DNA from: Desulfobulbaceae bacterium | GTDB taxonomy: Bacteria; Desulfobacterota; Desulfobulbia; Desulfobulbales; Desulfobulbaceae | Assembly: GCA_029865005.1 (NCBI GenBank) | Contig: JAOTSI010000004.1 | Span: 1-33,540, forward strand | Direction: 5' to 3' | Length of the DNA: 33,540 nt | Shown here: positions 8,870-16,429 of the stretch, piece by piece | Layout of the letters: each line of letters opens with the position of its first letter | Numbering within the stretch: the stretch's first letter is position 1 | The notes under the pieces: model-generated | What the model saw: the letters and a program-made list of their open reading frames with translations, nothing else | Told to the model about the DNA's origin: nothing | The model's database searches: none | Translations under genes and position numbers: made by a program

Positions 8870-8985
8870 GGGGCACGAAAAATAACAACCAGTCCAAATT
8901 CGAAGCCCATGCTTACCTGCCCACGCTTTTTAGTCGTCTTCAAGAAGAAACAACAGAAGAATATCAACGCGATGTAACTACTATC
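8870..8985. repeat. Palindromic MITE-like element, copy 3 (truncated)
   Basis: The left end GGGGCACGAAAAATAAC directly follows TAA (8867-8869). An inner arm GCTTTTTAGTCGTCTTCAAG (about 8926-8945) and a GCGATGTAACT centre follow, all shared with the other copies. The second half is missing. Instead a separate 9-bp hairpin lies at 8994-9016 (GAAAAGGGT, 5-base loop, ACCCTTTTC). The copy looks decayed or disrupted. Confidence 0.6.
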
Positions 8986-9049
8986 CCTGAAAAGAAAAGG
9001 GTTAGTTACCCTTTTCACATGCACAGACCTCCAACCATAATCATATTAA

Positions 9050-9228
9050 GTGCTGCGGAAATAATACATTACCCCATCTAGGAGTCTATCGCTTACCTGC
9101 TTGTCTTTTTAGCCGTCTTCTTTGTCAATGCAACAGTTACATAGCAATATGTATCCGCCTATTACCTCTCTTACAAGACGACTAAAAATCCTGCGCGATT
9201 TTGGGATATTTATTATTTTCCGCGGCCA
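9050..9228. repeat. Palindromic MITE-like element, copy 4 (complete, inverted)
   Basis: This 179-bp copy lies in the opposite orientation to copy 1. Its right end reads CGCGATTTTGGGATATTTA then TTATTTTCCGCGGCC, the complement of the left end of copy 1. Its middle contains GCAACAGTTACATAGCAATATG, the complement of the copy 1 centre. It is bordered by TAA at 9047-9049 and 9229-9231. The left arm carries GTCTTTTTAGCCGTCTTC and the right arm AAGACGACTAAAAATC, so the unit folds on itself. No ORF is present. It lies about 120 bases upstream of the motA promoter. Confidence 0.8.
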
Positions 9229-9344
9229 TAAATCCACCACCTCATAAATATCGTGAATACTCACTCAAAGCGAATGTTGCCCAACCTTATTGATATTTCC
9301 TTTGATTAATGACAACAACTCCCGACACTATTGATCTATTATCC

Positions 9345-9360
9345 TGGCATTTTTCTTGCT
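9345..9360 (+). promoter_or_regulatory. Sigma-54 (RpoN) promoter for motA-fliR unit
   Basis: TGGCAT-TTTTC-TTGCT matches the -24/-12 consensus TGGCAC-N5-TTGCW, with the invariant GG and GC exactly 10 bases apart. It lies about 130 bases before the motA start and after the flgE terminator, so it should drive the stator, switch and export-gate genes. Transcription would start near 9370. No activator-binding site was identified. Confidence 0.65.
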
Positions 9361-9489
9361 TAATCTTTAATGCCACCATTTACCTTATATTGAACTAATA
9401 CGGTACAACATAGAAACAACCTGATGCTTAACACTTCATCCTTTCAACACTTTAAAGATAAATCATTCTTCAAACCATAGGTCTGCTAT

Positions 9490-10254
9490 ATGGATCTCGC
9501 AACAATAATCGGCATGATTGCCGCCTTCGGCCTCATGATCATGGCCATCCTGCAAGGTGGATCATTATTAATATTCCTTGATACACCATCGGCATTAATT
9601 GTGATCGGCGGATCAATAGGTGTAGCAATGATCAACTACCCCATTGCCGATATTCTCAGCGCAGCTAATGTAGTAAAACATGCCTTTATGATAAAAGAAC
9701 AATCAGTTAACAACCTTATTAGTCAATTAATGGACTTTGCCAATAAGGCGAGAAAAGAAGGCATTCTTTCCCTCCAAAGCGCCATGAACAAAATTGATGA
9801 TGAATTCCTGGTAAAAGCTCTCCAAATGGCAGTAGACGGTCAGGAACCCCAAGAATTAAAGCTAATGCTCAACACTGAAATCAATTATATAGAAGAACGT
9901 CACACCAAAGGGGCTGACATTTTCACTTCCCTGGGCAACATCTCCCCTGCCATGGGAATGGTTGGCACTCTTATCGGACTTGTACAAATGCTACAAACCA
10001 TGGATGATCCTTCTTCCATCGGCCCAGCCATGGCTGTCGCACTTCTCACCACCTTTTACGGTTCAGTGATCTCAAATGTTATATGTAACCCAATAGCTGG
10101 CAAACTCAAAACCCGCTCGAAAACAGAACTATTACAAAAAATACTTATCGTAGAGGGCATGGAATCCATTCTCTCCGGGGAAAACCCTCGAATAATGGAG
10201 CAAAAGCTCCATGCCTACATTTCACCGAAATTACGCGAATCCGTCTTCAAATAA
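9490..10254 (+). CDS. motA: MotA/PomA, flagellar motor stator protein A
   Basis: This is the inner-membrane stator subunit that, with MotB, conducts ions and pushes on FliG. The 254 residues contain four membrane segments: two near the N-terminus (about 2-22 and 28-50) and two in the block FTSLGNISPAMGMVGTLIG...(145-195). A cytoplasmic loop with the charged torque region lies between them. The short length and the sequence around TM3/TM4 (DDPSSIGPAMAVALLTTFYG) are closer to PomA-type than to the longer E. coli MotA. Sodium use is possible but not provable from this alone. The gene is first after the sigma-54 site and is followed 9 bases later by motB. Confidence 0.95.
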   Translation: MDLATIIGMIAAFGLMIMAILQGGSLLIFLDTPSALIVIGGSIGVAMINYPIADILSAANVVKHAFMIKEQSVNNLISQLMDFANKARKEGILSLQSAMNKIDDEFLVKALQMAVDGQEPQELKLMLNTEINYIEERHTKGADIFTSLGNISPAMGMVGTLIGLVQMLQTMDDPSSIGPAMAVALLTTFYGSVISNVICNPIAGKLKTRSKTELLQKILIVEGMESILSGENPRIMEQKLHAYISPKLRESVFK

Positions 10255-10263
10255 GGACCGATC

Positions 10264-11013
10264 ATGTCGGAGAAAAAACCAAAAGAATGCCCACCCGCTG
10301 GTGCCCCCTTATGGATGGTAACATTTAGCGATATGGTCACCTTATTATTAACATTTTTCGTACTACTACTTTCCATGGCCTCACTAGACGAGATAAAATT
10401 TAGCAAAGCCAACAATTCCCTCAAGGAAGCATTCGGGTTTCATCGAGTAAGCCCTAAACTCGAATATAACATTCCCGTACATCCAACCCCTCCAAAAGCT
10501 GAATTCACACCAGTACCTCAAAAAATAATAAAAAAAGCTTTTGAACATATACAATTAAAAATAACTGCTTCCAAACTAAACGAACAAGTGGAGCTAATCC
10601 GAAAAGATAAAAATTCCATAATTATCCGATTAAAGGAATCACTCCTGTTTGCTCCCGGCAAACCAACACTTGACCCTGCGGCCTATCCTCTATTACGTAA
10701 ACTTGGCGATATTATCCGTCCACTCCCCCTCTCTATCCGAATGGAAGGGCATACTGACTCCATTCCAACCACAGACAAAACCATGAGCAACTGGGACCTT
10801 TCAGTCTACCGGGCGGTAAGTGTGATGCGTTTTTACAATAGGGGGAAATTGATCTCCACCGAACGCTTATCTGCCGTAGGTTATGGTGCCGACGCCCCTA
10901 TCGTGCCAAATACCAATCCTGAAAACAGAGCAAAAAACAGACGGGTTGATTTTGTACTCAACAGCAACACCTTAAATAGCAGCTCCACAGATGATGGTGC
11001 TGCACCATTCTAA
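10264..11013 (+). CDS. motB: MotB/PomB, flagellar motor stator protein B
   Basis: MotB anchors the stator to peptidoglycan and provides the essential ion-binding aspartate. In this 249-residue protein, D23 in the sequence MVTFSDMVTLLLTFFVLLLS is that residue, at the start of the single membrane helix (about 18-40). The preceding CPPAGAPLW is typical of PomB-like proteins. The C-terminal OmpA-like domain (about 125-240) carries EGHTDS at 161-166 and a following NRAKNRRVDFVL segment for peptidoglycan binding. It pairs with the upstream motA. Confidence 0.95.
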   Translation: MSEKKPKECPPAGAPLWMVTFSDMVTLLLTFFVLLLSMASLDEIKFSKANNSLKEAFGFHRVSPKLEYNIPVHPTPPKAEFTPVPQKIIKKAFEHIQLKITASKLNEQVELIRKDKNSIIIRLKESLLFAPGKPTLDPAAYPLLRKLGDIIRPLPLSIRMEGHTDSIPTTDKTMSNWDLSVYRAVSVMRFYNRGKLISTERLSAVGYGADAPIVPNTNPENRAKNRRVDFVLNSNTLNSSSTDDGAAPF

Positions 11014-11050
11014 TCCACTAATTCCATAACTACTCTCAGGAGACCCATAA

Positions 11051-11557
11051 ATGGCTGACAAACCAACGCCTCCTCCGGAAGGACAAAAAGGCAAAAGTAT
11101 AAAAATAATTTTTATCGCTGCCGGAGGCTTACTCTTAGCAATCCTTATCACTGCTGGAGTATATTTCTTTTTCCTACGCAAAGCACCAGACGAGCAAAAT
11201 GGCAAATCAGTCGGACAAGATCCTACCACCCCAGTTATTGAGCAACAGGGTGATATCGGTCCGATGCTTGACATAAAGGAATTCGTAGTCAATATCATCA
11301 GCGAAGACTCCTCACACTATGTAAAAGCAGCTTTAAGCCTTGAGCTTAACAATGAACAAGTAGTAGAGGAAGCTGGAAAACGGATGCCCCAAATTCGGGA
11401 TGCTATCCTGCTGCTTATCAGCAACAAAACATTTGAGGAACTTCAAGATTTACAGGGTAAAAAACAACTTAAGGCCGAATTAAAGATCAAAATTAATTCA
11501 TTTCTCAAAACCGGTCGGGTAAGCAATATCTATCTTACCGATTTCGTGGTCCAGTAG
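11051..11557 (+). CDS. fliL: FliL, stator-associated basal body protein
   Basis: FliL is a single-span inner-membrane protein that forms a ring around the stator and supports torque. The 168 residues show a short proline-rich cytoplasmic start, one membrane helix (about 14-38), a linker, and a periplasmic domain with the FliL pattern (DIKEFVVNI...HYVKAALSLELNN...RDAILLLISNKTFEEL). AGGAG at 11038-11042 is a good ribosome-binding site. It lies between motB and fliM, the usual position. Confidence 0.95.
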   Translation: MADKPTPPPEGQKGKSIKIIFIAAGGLLLAILITAGVYFFFLRKAPDEQNGKSVGQDPTTPVIEQQGDIGPMLDIKEFVVNIISEDSSHYVKAALSLELNNEQVVEEAGKRMPQIRDAILLLISNKTFEELQDLQGKKQLKAELKIKINSFLKTGRVSNIYLTDFVVQ

Positions 11558-11565
11558 GAAATACC

Positions 11566-12582
11566 ATGGAACCGATTCTCTCCAGGGATGAAATATCCGA
11601 ACTACTCACCGCCATCAAAGATGGTAGAGTCTCCACAGATCTAATCGAAGAAAACCAGGAGACTGGAACCGAATCTTCTTCCACCCCTATAGATATATTT
11701 CAGATATACACCCAAAGCCGATCAGGTGAATCTCGCCTTCCTAACCTTGATATTATACTAGATAATTTTGCAAGTAGCCTCAGTGTATCAATGACCAACC
11801 TGCTACAGCGTACCTTTACTGTTATCCGCCAAGATTTGGAAACACGAGCTTTTCACGAAAGCATCGCTACATTCAACAATAAAGGCGCCATTGCCATTTA
11901 CTCCATTGACCCATTAAAAAACGGCTGCCTCATTCATATAGATCAGGTTCTCTCATTTACTTTATTAGAAATAATGCTGGGCGGCTCATTAGATACAGGA
12001 GCACCACCCATAGACCGAGCCCTGACCACCATTGAGATCAATATCCTAAAAAATGTTATGGCAAGTAACTGCATAGACATCAAGAAAGCATTCCGCTCTC
12101 TTATGGATTTATCACCCGGCCTGGTGAAAATTGAAAATAATTTCCGTTTAGTAAATATCGTAGACACGGATGTTGAAATGATCGTCACTAAGTTTAAGAT
12201 CATAGTCGGAAATCGAGCCGGTGAAATGCAACTACTCATCCCTTATCAATCCCTTGAACCAATAAAAGAAAAATTACGCGATATCGACTCATACTCCACC
12301 CCAACCGCAACTTGGGGTGTCCCCATCAGCAAGGAAATAGCACAAATGAGTACCACGGTGGCGGCAAGATCCGGCAACGTGGAAATGACCATCAGAGAAA
12401 TACTCCAACTTAAAATCGGCGATTTTATCGAACTAACCTACGACCCCGAATTGCCACTGACCATCCTGGTGGAAGAAAAACCTAAATTTCAAGCCATCGC
12501 CGGACTGCATAAAAAGAAAAAAGCTATTCATATAACAGGCCGCTATCAGGATTCACAAGGAACAACATATGGACACAAATGA
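11566..12582 (+). CDS. fliM: FliM, flagellar motor switch protein
   Basis: FliM is the C-ring protein that binds CheY-P and couples it to FliG rotation. The 338-residue product begins with ILSRDEISELL, the conserved N-terminal CheY-binding segment (family form LSQDEIDALL). The middle CheC-like domain (about 55-235) includes GGSLDTGAPPIDRALTTIE. The C-terminal SpoA domain (about 255-330) interacts with FliN. Its last 14 bases overlap the start of fliN, which suggests coupled translation. Confidence 0.96.
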   Translation: MEPILSRDEISELLTAIKDGRVSTDLIEENQETGTESSSTPIDIFQIYTQSRSGESRLPNLDIILDNFASSLSVSMTNLLQRTFTVIRQDLETRAFHESIATFNNKGAIAIYSIDPLKNGCLIHIDQVLSFTLLEIMLGGSLDTGAPPIDRALTTIEINILKNVMASNCIDIKKAFRSLMDLSPGLVKIENNFRLVNIVDTDVEMIVTKFKIIVGNRAGEMQLLIPYQSLEPIKEKLRDIDSYSTPTATWGVPISKEIAQMSTTVAARSGNVEMTIREILQLKIGDFIELTYDPELPLTILVEEKPKFQAIAGLHKKKKAIHITGRYQDSQGTTYGHK

Positions 12583-12967
12583 TACAAAACAGGAACAAAC
12601 AACTCAGGAAAATGAAAATTCTAATCCACTAAAACCTGAAGAGGCTGCCGAACTTCTCAAAGAAACTCAAAGCGAACCCTACGATATTGAGCCAAAAACT
12701 TCTGATGCCAACGACTTGGAATTCCTTTACGATATTCCTTTAAAAATCTCAGTTGAAGTCGGGCGAGCTCGTATTCTTATCCGCGACCTGCTTCAGATGA
12801 GCGAAGGATATGTGGTGGAACTTGATAAAATGGCTGGAGAACCATTAGACCTCTATGTCAATTCTAGGCTCATCGCCCGAGGCGAAGCTGTAAAATCCGG
12901 TGATAAATTCGGTATCCGCCTCACCGAAGTGGTTAGCCCTTTAGATAGAATAGAAAATTTAGGATAA
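12569..12967 (+). CDS. fliN: FliN, flagellar motor switch protein
   Basis: FliN forms the lower C-ring and helps dock export substrates via FliH. The 132-residue protein has an acidic, unstructured first ~45 residues. The SpoA domain (about 50-130) follows, with the family pattern YDIPLKISVEVGRARILIRDLL...GYVVELDKMAGEPLDLYVN...ARGEAV. It overlaps fliM by 14 bases and is followed by fliO after 3 bases. Confidence 0.96.
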   Translation: MDTNDTKQEQTTQENENSNPLKPEEAAELLKETQSEPYDIEPKTSDANDLEFLYDIPLKISVEVGRARILIRDLLQMSEGYVVELDKMAGEPLDLYVNSRLIARGEAVKSGDKFGIRLTEVVSPLDRIENLG

Positions 12968-12970
12968 CCC

Positions 12971-13420
12971 ATGAAACCATACATAACCACATGCCTTCTG
13001 CTTATGGCTTTTCCAAAAATTGCCCGAGCTGAACAATCTTTTAATGTACAATCTTCCCTATTGCAGGTTACCTGGGCTCTTCTCATAGTACTTGGTATAA
13101 TTTTCGCCATCTATGGCCTTATCACTAAACGCCTACTACCCAACGGCCCAAGAGCAGGTTCAATCCAAATTCTCGAAACCAAACAAATACTCCATAAAAA
13201 TATTTTAATCCTGGTACACATCGAGGGACGAAAATTGCTACTTGCAGGTGGACAAAACGGTATAAATCTACTCGCCGACTTAGGTGGAGAAAACCAGGTT
13301 AACAAAGACGACTCAGGAAAAATAGCTAAAGAACTCTTAAACAAAAACGAACAAGAACTTTCAGGCACGGACTTAAACCACAAGCCCACTTTTGCCTCAT
13401 TTTTAAAGGCTACGAAGTGA
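12971..13420 (+). CDS. fliO: FliO, flagellar export assembly protein
   Basis: FliO is a scaffold for FliP ring assembly in the export gate. The 149-residue protein has an N-terminal signal-like segment (1-19), then a single membrane helix near 33-54. A cytoplasmic domain follows, with the FliO pattern around ILETKQILHKNILILVHIEGRKLLLAG. The C-terminal ~40 residues are charged and variable. It ends in TGA overlapping the GTG start of fliP. FliO is weakly conserved, so position supports the call. Confidence 0.9.
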   Translation: MKPYITTCLLLMAFPKIARAEQSFNVQSSLLQVTWALLIVLGIIFAIYGLITKRLLPNGPRAGSIQILETKQILHKNILILVHIEGRKLLLAGGQNGINLLADLGGENQVNKDDSGKIAKELLNKNEQELSGTDLNHKPTFASFLKATK

Positions 13421-14157
13421 AACACTTCATACCTATCATATTATTATTGTTACTTTTTACCACCTCTGATGCAATTGCGGTGAATCTTCCCACCCTCTCC
13501 TTGAGCGTAAAGGACGCAACCAAACCAGCAGAAATTTCCAAAGTACTACAGATTCTATTTCTTTTCACAATCCTATCGGTGGCACCTGCCATTTTACTTA
13601 TGACCACAGCCTTCACCCGTATAGTCATCGTGTTAGGCTTTGTCCGCCAGGCCATGGGCACCCAAAACATGCCGCCTAATCAAGTGCTGGTAGGGTTGGC
13701 TCTTTTTCTCACTTTCTTTGTTATGTCTCCAGTCATCAACACCATTAACGACAACGCCTTTCAACCATACATGAAAGAAGATATCACCCAACAAGAGGCT
13801 CTTGAGCGTAGCGTGGGAGCCATGCGTGAATTTATGTTCTCCCAGGTACGAGAAAGCGAACTTCAACTTCTAGTGGATATCACAGAACAAAAACAACCAA
13901 CTGATCGTCATGATATCAGTACTACAATTCTTATTCCAGCCTTTATGCTCTCGGAATTAAAATTGGCCTTCCAAATGGGATTCATGATTTATGTCCCTTT
14001 TTTAGTAATTGATATGATTGTTGCCTCTGTATTGATGTCCATGGGTATGATGATGCTTCCACCAATCATCATTTCCCTTCCATTCAAATTATTGCTTTTT
14101 GTTTTGGTCGACGGCTGGCACCTGGTGGTCGGTTCTTTAATGAAAAGTTTCGGGTAA
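13417..14157 (+). CDS. fliP: FliP, flagellar export gate protein
   Basis: FliP is the main subunit of the FliPQR export gate. The 246 residues comprise a cleavable signal peptide (about 1-20, typical of flagellar FliP), then membrane helices. The conserved block includes TAFTRIVIVLGFVRQAMGTQNMPPNQVLVGLALFLTFFVM and the C-terminal GMMMLPPIIISLPFKLLLFVLVDGW. The start is a GTG that overlaps the fliO stop (GTGA), so translation is probably coupled. Confidence 0.97.
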   Translation: MKHFIPIILLLLLFTTSDAIAVNLPTLSLSVKDATKPAEISKVLQILFLFTILSVAPAILLMTTAFTRIVIVLGFVRQAMGTQNMPPNQVLVGLALFLTFFVMSPVINTINDNAFQPYMKEDITQQEALERSVGAMREFMFSQVRESELQLLVDITEQKQPTDRHDISTTILIPAFMLSELKLAFQMGFMIYVPFLVIDMIVASVLMSMGMMMLPPIIISLPFKLLLFVLVDGWHLVVGSLMKSFG

Positions 14158-14163
14158 GACGCA

Positions 14164-14433
14164 ATGAATCCAGAAGACGTTGTCGCGATCGGCAAAAAGG
14201 CAGTACAGACCGTACTCATGGGTGCAGGTCCCATGTTGATCGCCGCCATGGTGGTGGGACTGTTAATCTCTGTTTTCCAGGCCGCCACCCAGATAAATGA
14301 ACAGACCATGACCTTTATTCCTAAAATAATAGCGGTATTTGTCACTCTATTACTAGTCGGCCCATGGCTGATAAATATGCTGCTCACCTTTACAACTGAA
14401 ATCATCTCCTCCATCGGCACCATAGGACGATAA
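14164..14433 (+). CDS. fliQ: FliQ, flagellar export gate protein
   Basis: FliQ is a two-helix membrane hairpin of the export gate. At 89 residues it is the expected size, with helices at about 18-38 and 52-78. The family pattern FQAATQINEQTMTFIPK lies between them. It sits between fliP and fliR with gaps of only 4 to 6 bases. Confidence 0.97.
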   Translation: MNPEDVVAIGKKAVQTVLMGAGPMLIAAMVVGLLISVFQAATQINEQTMTFIPKIIAVFVTLLLVGPWLINMLLTFTTEIISSIGTIGR

Positions 14434-14437
14434 CATA

Positions 14438-15214
14438 ATGAATATCGGGTTATTTCCCTTGGAACAGTATCAGGTTTTTCTCATCTGTGCTGTAAGGGCT
14501 GCCGCCCTGATTACTGCCATCCCGGTATTCAACACCAGACCAGTTCCACCCCAAGCAAGAATCGGCCTCATCTTTACCATCACTCTTCTTCTCTTTCCCT
14601 TGATGAAAGATGTTTTGATTCAACAATCCTATACCCTCTTGGAATTGTCCTTTATCATAATAAATGAAGCTTTACTTGGCATCCTCTTGGGACTGGTAAG
14701 CCAGCTTATTTTTACTGCGGTGAGTTTCGGCGGTACAATTATCGGATATCAGATGGGGTTTGCAGCTGCCAACATCTTTGACCCGCAAACAACCCAACAA
14801 CTTTCTTTAATAAGTAAATTTCAAAATATTCTTGCCCTGCTTATCTTTCTCTCCCTTAACGGACACCATCTCTTTTTTCGACTAATAGTTGAATCCTTTA
14901 CTATTTTGCCTCCCGGCGGCATGGATTTTTCTGGAGCCATCGGCCCCCTCATCATCGACCTGAGTGCGAAAATGTTTCTCCTGGGACTAAAATTCAGCGC
15001 TCCTGTTCTTGCAATCCTCCTGCTGTCCAACGGGGTTCTCGGCATTATGGCTCGGGTATTTCCTCAACTAAATGTATTTCTCCTCTCCTTCCCCATAAAT
15101 ATTAGCATATCGTTTTTAGTCATTGGCTTAACAATCAATATTACCATCCGGATCCTGAGTCGGGAATTTGACAATTTAATGGTGAATATTATCCATATAT
15201 TTGAGCTTCTTTAA
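14438..15214 (+). CDS. fliR: FliR, flagellar export gate protein
   Basis: FliR caps the helical export gate and interacts with FlhB. The 258-residue protein has about six membrane helices. Typical segments are NTRPVPPQARIGLIFTITLLLFP, a GYQMGFAAANIFDPQTTQQ loop and a LNGHHLFFRLIVESF motif. It is the last gene of the tightly packed motA-to-fliR block; 144 bases separate it from flhB. Confidence 0.97.
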   Translation: MNIGLFPLEQYQVFLICAVRAAALITAIPVFNTRPVPPQARIGLIFTITLLLFPLMKDVLIQQSYTLLELSFIIINEALLGILLGLVSQLIFTAVSFGGTIIGYQMGFAAANIFDPQTTQQLSLISKFQNILALLIFLSLNGHHLFFRLIVESFTILPPGGMDFSGAIGPLIIDLSAKMFLLGLKFSAPVLAILLLSNGVLGIMARVFPQLNVFLLSFPINISISFLVIGLTINITIRILSREFDNLMVNIIHIFELL

Positions 15215-15257
15215 GCATCATTGCCTAAACCTTTTACCTCCCAAGCCAAATACCGAC

Positions 15258-15273
15258 CGGCTCACCGCTTGCA
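15258..15273 (+). promoter_or_regulatory. Candidate sigma-54 promoter before flhB
   Basis: CGGCTC-ACCGC-TTGCA keeps the invariant GG and GC exactly 10 bases apart and has a perfect -12 box, with two mismatches in the -24 box. It lies in the only sizeable gap between fliR and flhB, about 85 bases before the flhB ATG. It may give flhB-flhA-flhF-flhG-fliA an extra promoter. It is weaker than the site before motA. Confidence 0.4.
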
Positions 15274-15358
15274 GTAAGGTTCCTTATAAAGTGGTTGTGA
15301 CCAGGTACTATTGAAGATCTTGTTAACGTATCAAATATTTACCAACATCGAATAAATC

Positions 15359-16429
15359 ATGGCCGAAGATACTCCCACCGGCGAACGAAGTGAAGCGCCG
15401 TCAGCGAAACGACGAAAAGATTTTAGGGAAAAAGGCCAGGTCTCCCAAAGCAAAGAAGTACAGACGGCCATACTTTTCACCTTTATGCTTGTGGTTTGGT
15501 ATTTTTACGCCTCTATGTTCTGGCGATCCCTTTCTGAGCTCAGCTCCTTTATTTGGAGTCGTAGCGGAGTTTTCAGCCTTACCCCTGACAATCTAATGTC
15601 AATATCAATATTTATTATAGGAAAGGGAGCATTAATAATGACCCCTTTCTTTCTCACCGTACTTATTGCTGGATTTCTATCCACTTTTATCCAAGTCGGA
15701 TGGTTGATTACCGGAAAACCTATGATTCCCAAACTTGAAAAACTTGACCCCATCAAAGGCGCAGGCCGCATGATCTCCAAACGCTCATTCATGGAGATTA
15801 TAAAATCAGTCATAAAAGTTCTTCTCATAGGCTGGCTCGCCTATACCACCATTGCAAAAGATTTCCCCAAAGCGCTTCTTCTCTCTGATCTCCCAGTAAT
15901 CCAAACTCTACTTCTACCAGCCCAGATAGCCGGACTTCTTCTTATGAAGATCTGTGGTCTTATGATCTTTATCGGACTACTCGACTACGGCTTTGTACGC
16001 TACGAGATGGAAGAAAAAATGAAAATGACCAAACAGGAACAAAAAGAAGAAATGAAGGAATCTGAAGGAGATCCATACCTAAAGTCAAAAATCCGATCTA
16101 TTCAGCAAAGCATGGCGCGCAAACGCATGATGGCAGAGGTTCCTGAAGCCGACGTGATTATCACCAACCCAACCCATATAGCTGTTGCCTTACAATATAA
16201 GCGAGGGGAAATGAATGCTCCTATGGTGATAGCCAAGGGCAAAGGACTAATAGCGGAAAAAATCAAAGAAATCGGTAAGGAACACAATATACCAACCATA
16301 GAGAATCCGCCTGTGGCAAGATTATTGCATTCATCAACAGAAGTAGGTCAAATGATACCAGAGGAACTCTTTAAAACTGTGGCTGAAATTTTAGCTCACA
16401 TCTACAGCATAAAAGGAATGCGTCGTTGA
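15359..16429 (+). CDS. flhB: FlhB, export substrate-specificity switch protein
   Basis: FlhB is an export-gate membrane protein whose cytoplasmic domain self-cleaves to switch from hook to filament substrates. The 356 residues have four membrane helices in the first ~210 residues. The cytoplasmic domain carries the autocleavage motif NPTH at 270-273, followed by IAVALQYKRGEMNAPMV. The N-terminus (ERSEAPSAKRRKDFREKGQV) is the typical charged start. It ends at TGA overlapping the flhA ATG by one base. Confidence 0.97.
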   Translation: MAEDTPTGERSEAPSAKRRKDFREKGQVSQSKEVQTAILFTFMLVVWYFYASMFWRSLSELSSFIWSRSGVFSLTPDNLMSISIFIIGKGALIMTPFFLTVLIAGFLSTFIQVGWLITGKPMIPKLEKLDPIKGAGRMISKRSFMEIIKSVIKVLLIGWLAYTTIAKDFPKALLLSDLPVIQTLLLPAQIAGLLLMKICGLMIFIGLLDYGFVRYEMEEKMKMTKQEQKEEMKESEGDPYLKSKIRSIQQSMARKRMMAEVPEADVIITNPTHIAVALQYKRGEMNAPMVIAKGKGLIAEKIKEIGKEHNIPTIENPPVARLLHSSTEVGQMIPEELFKTVAEILAHIYSIKGMRR

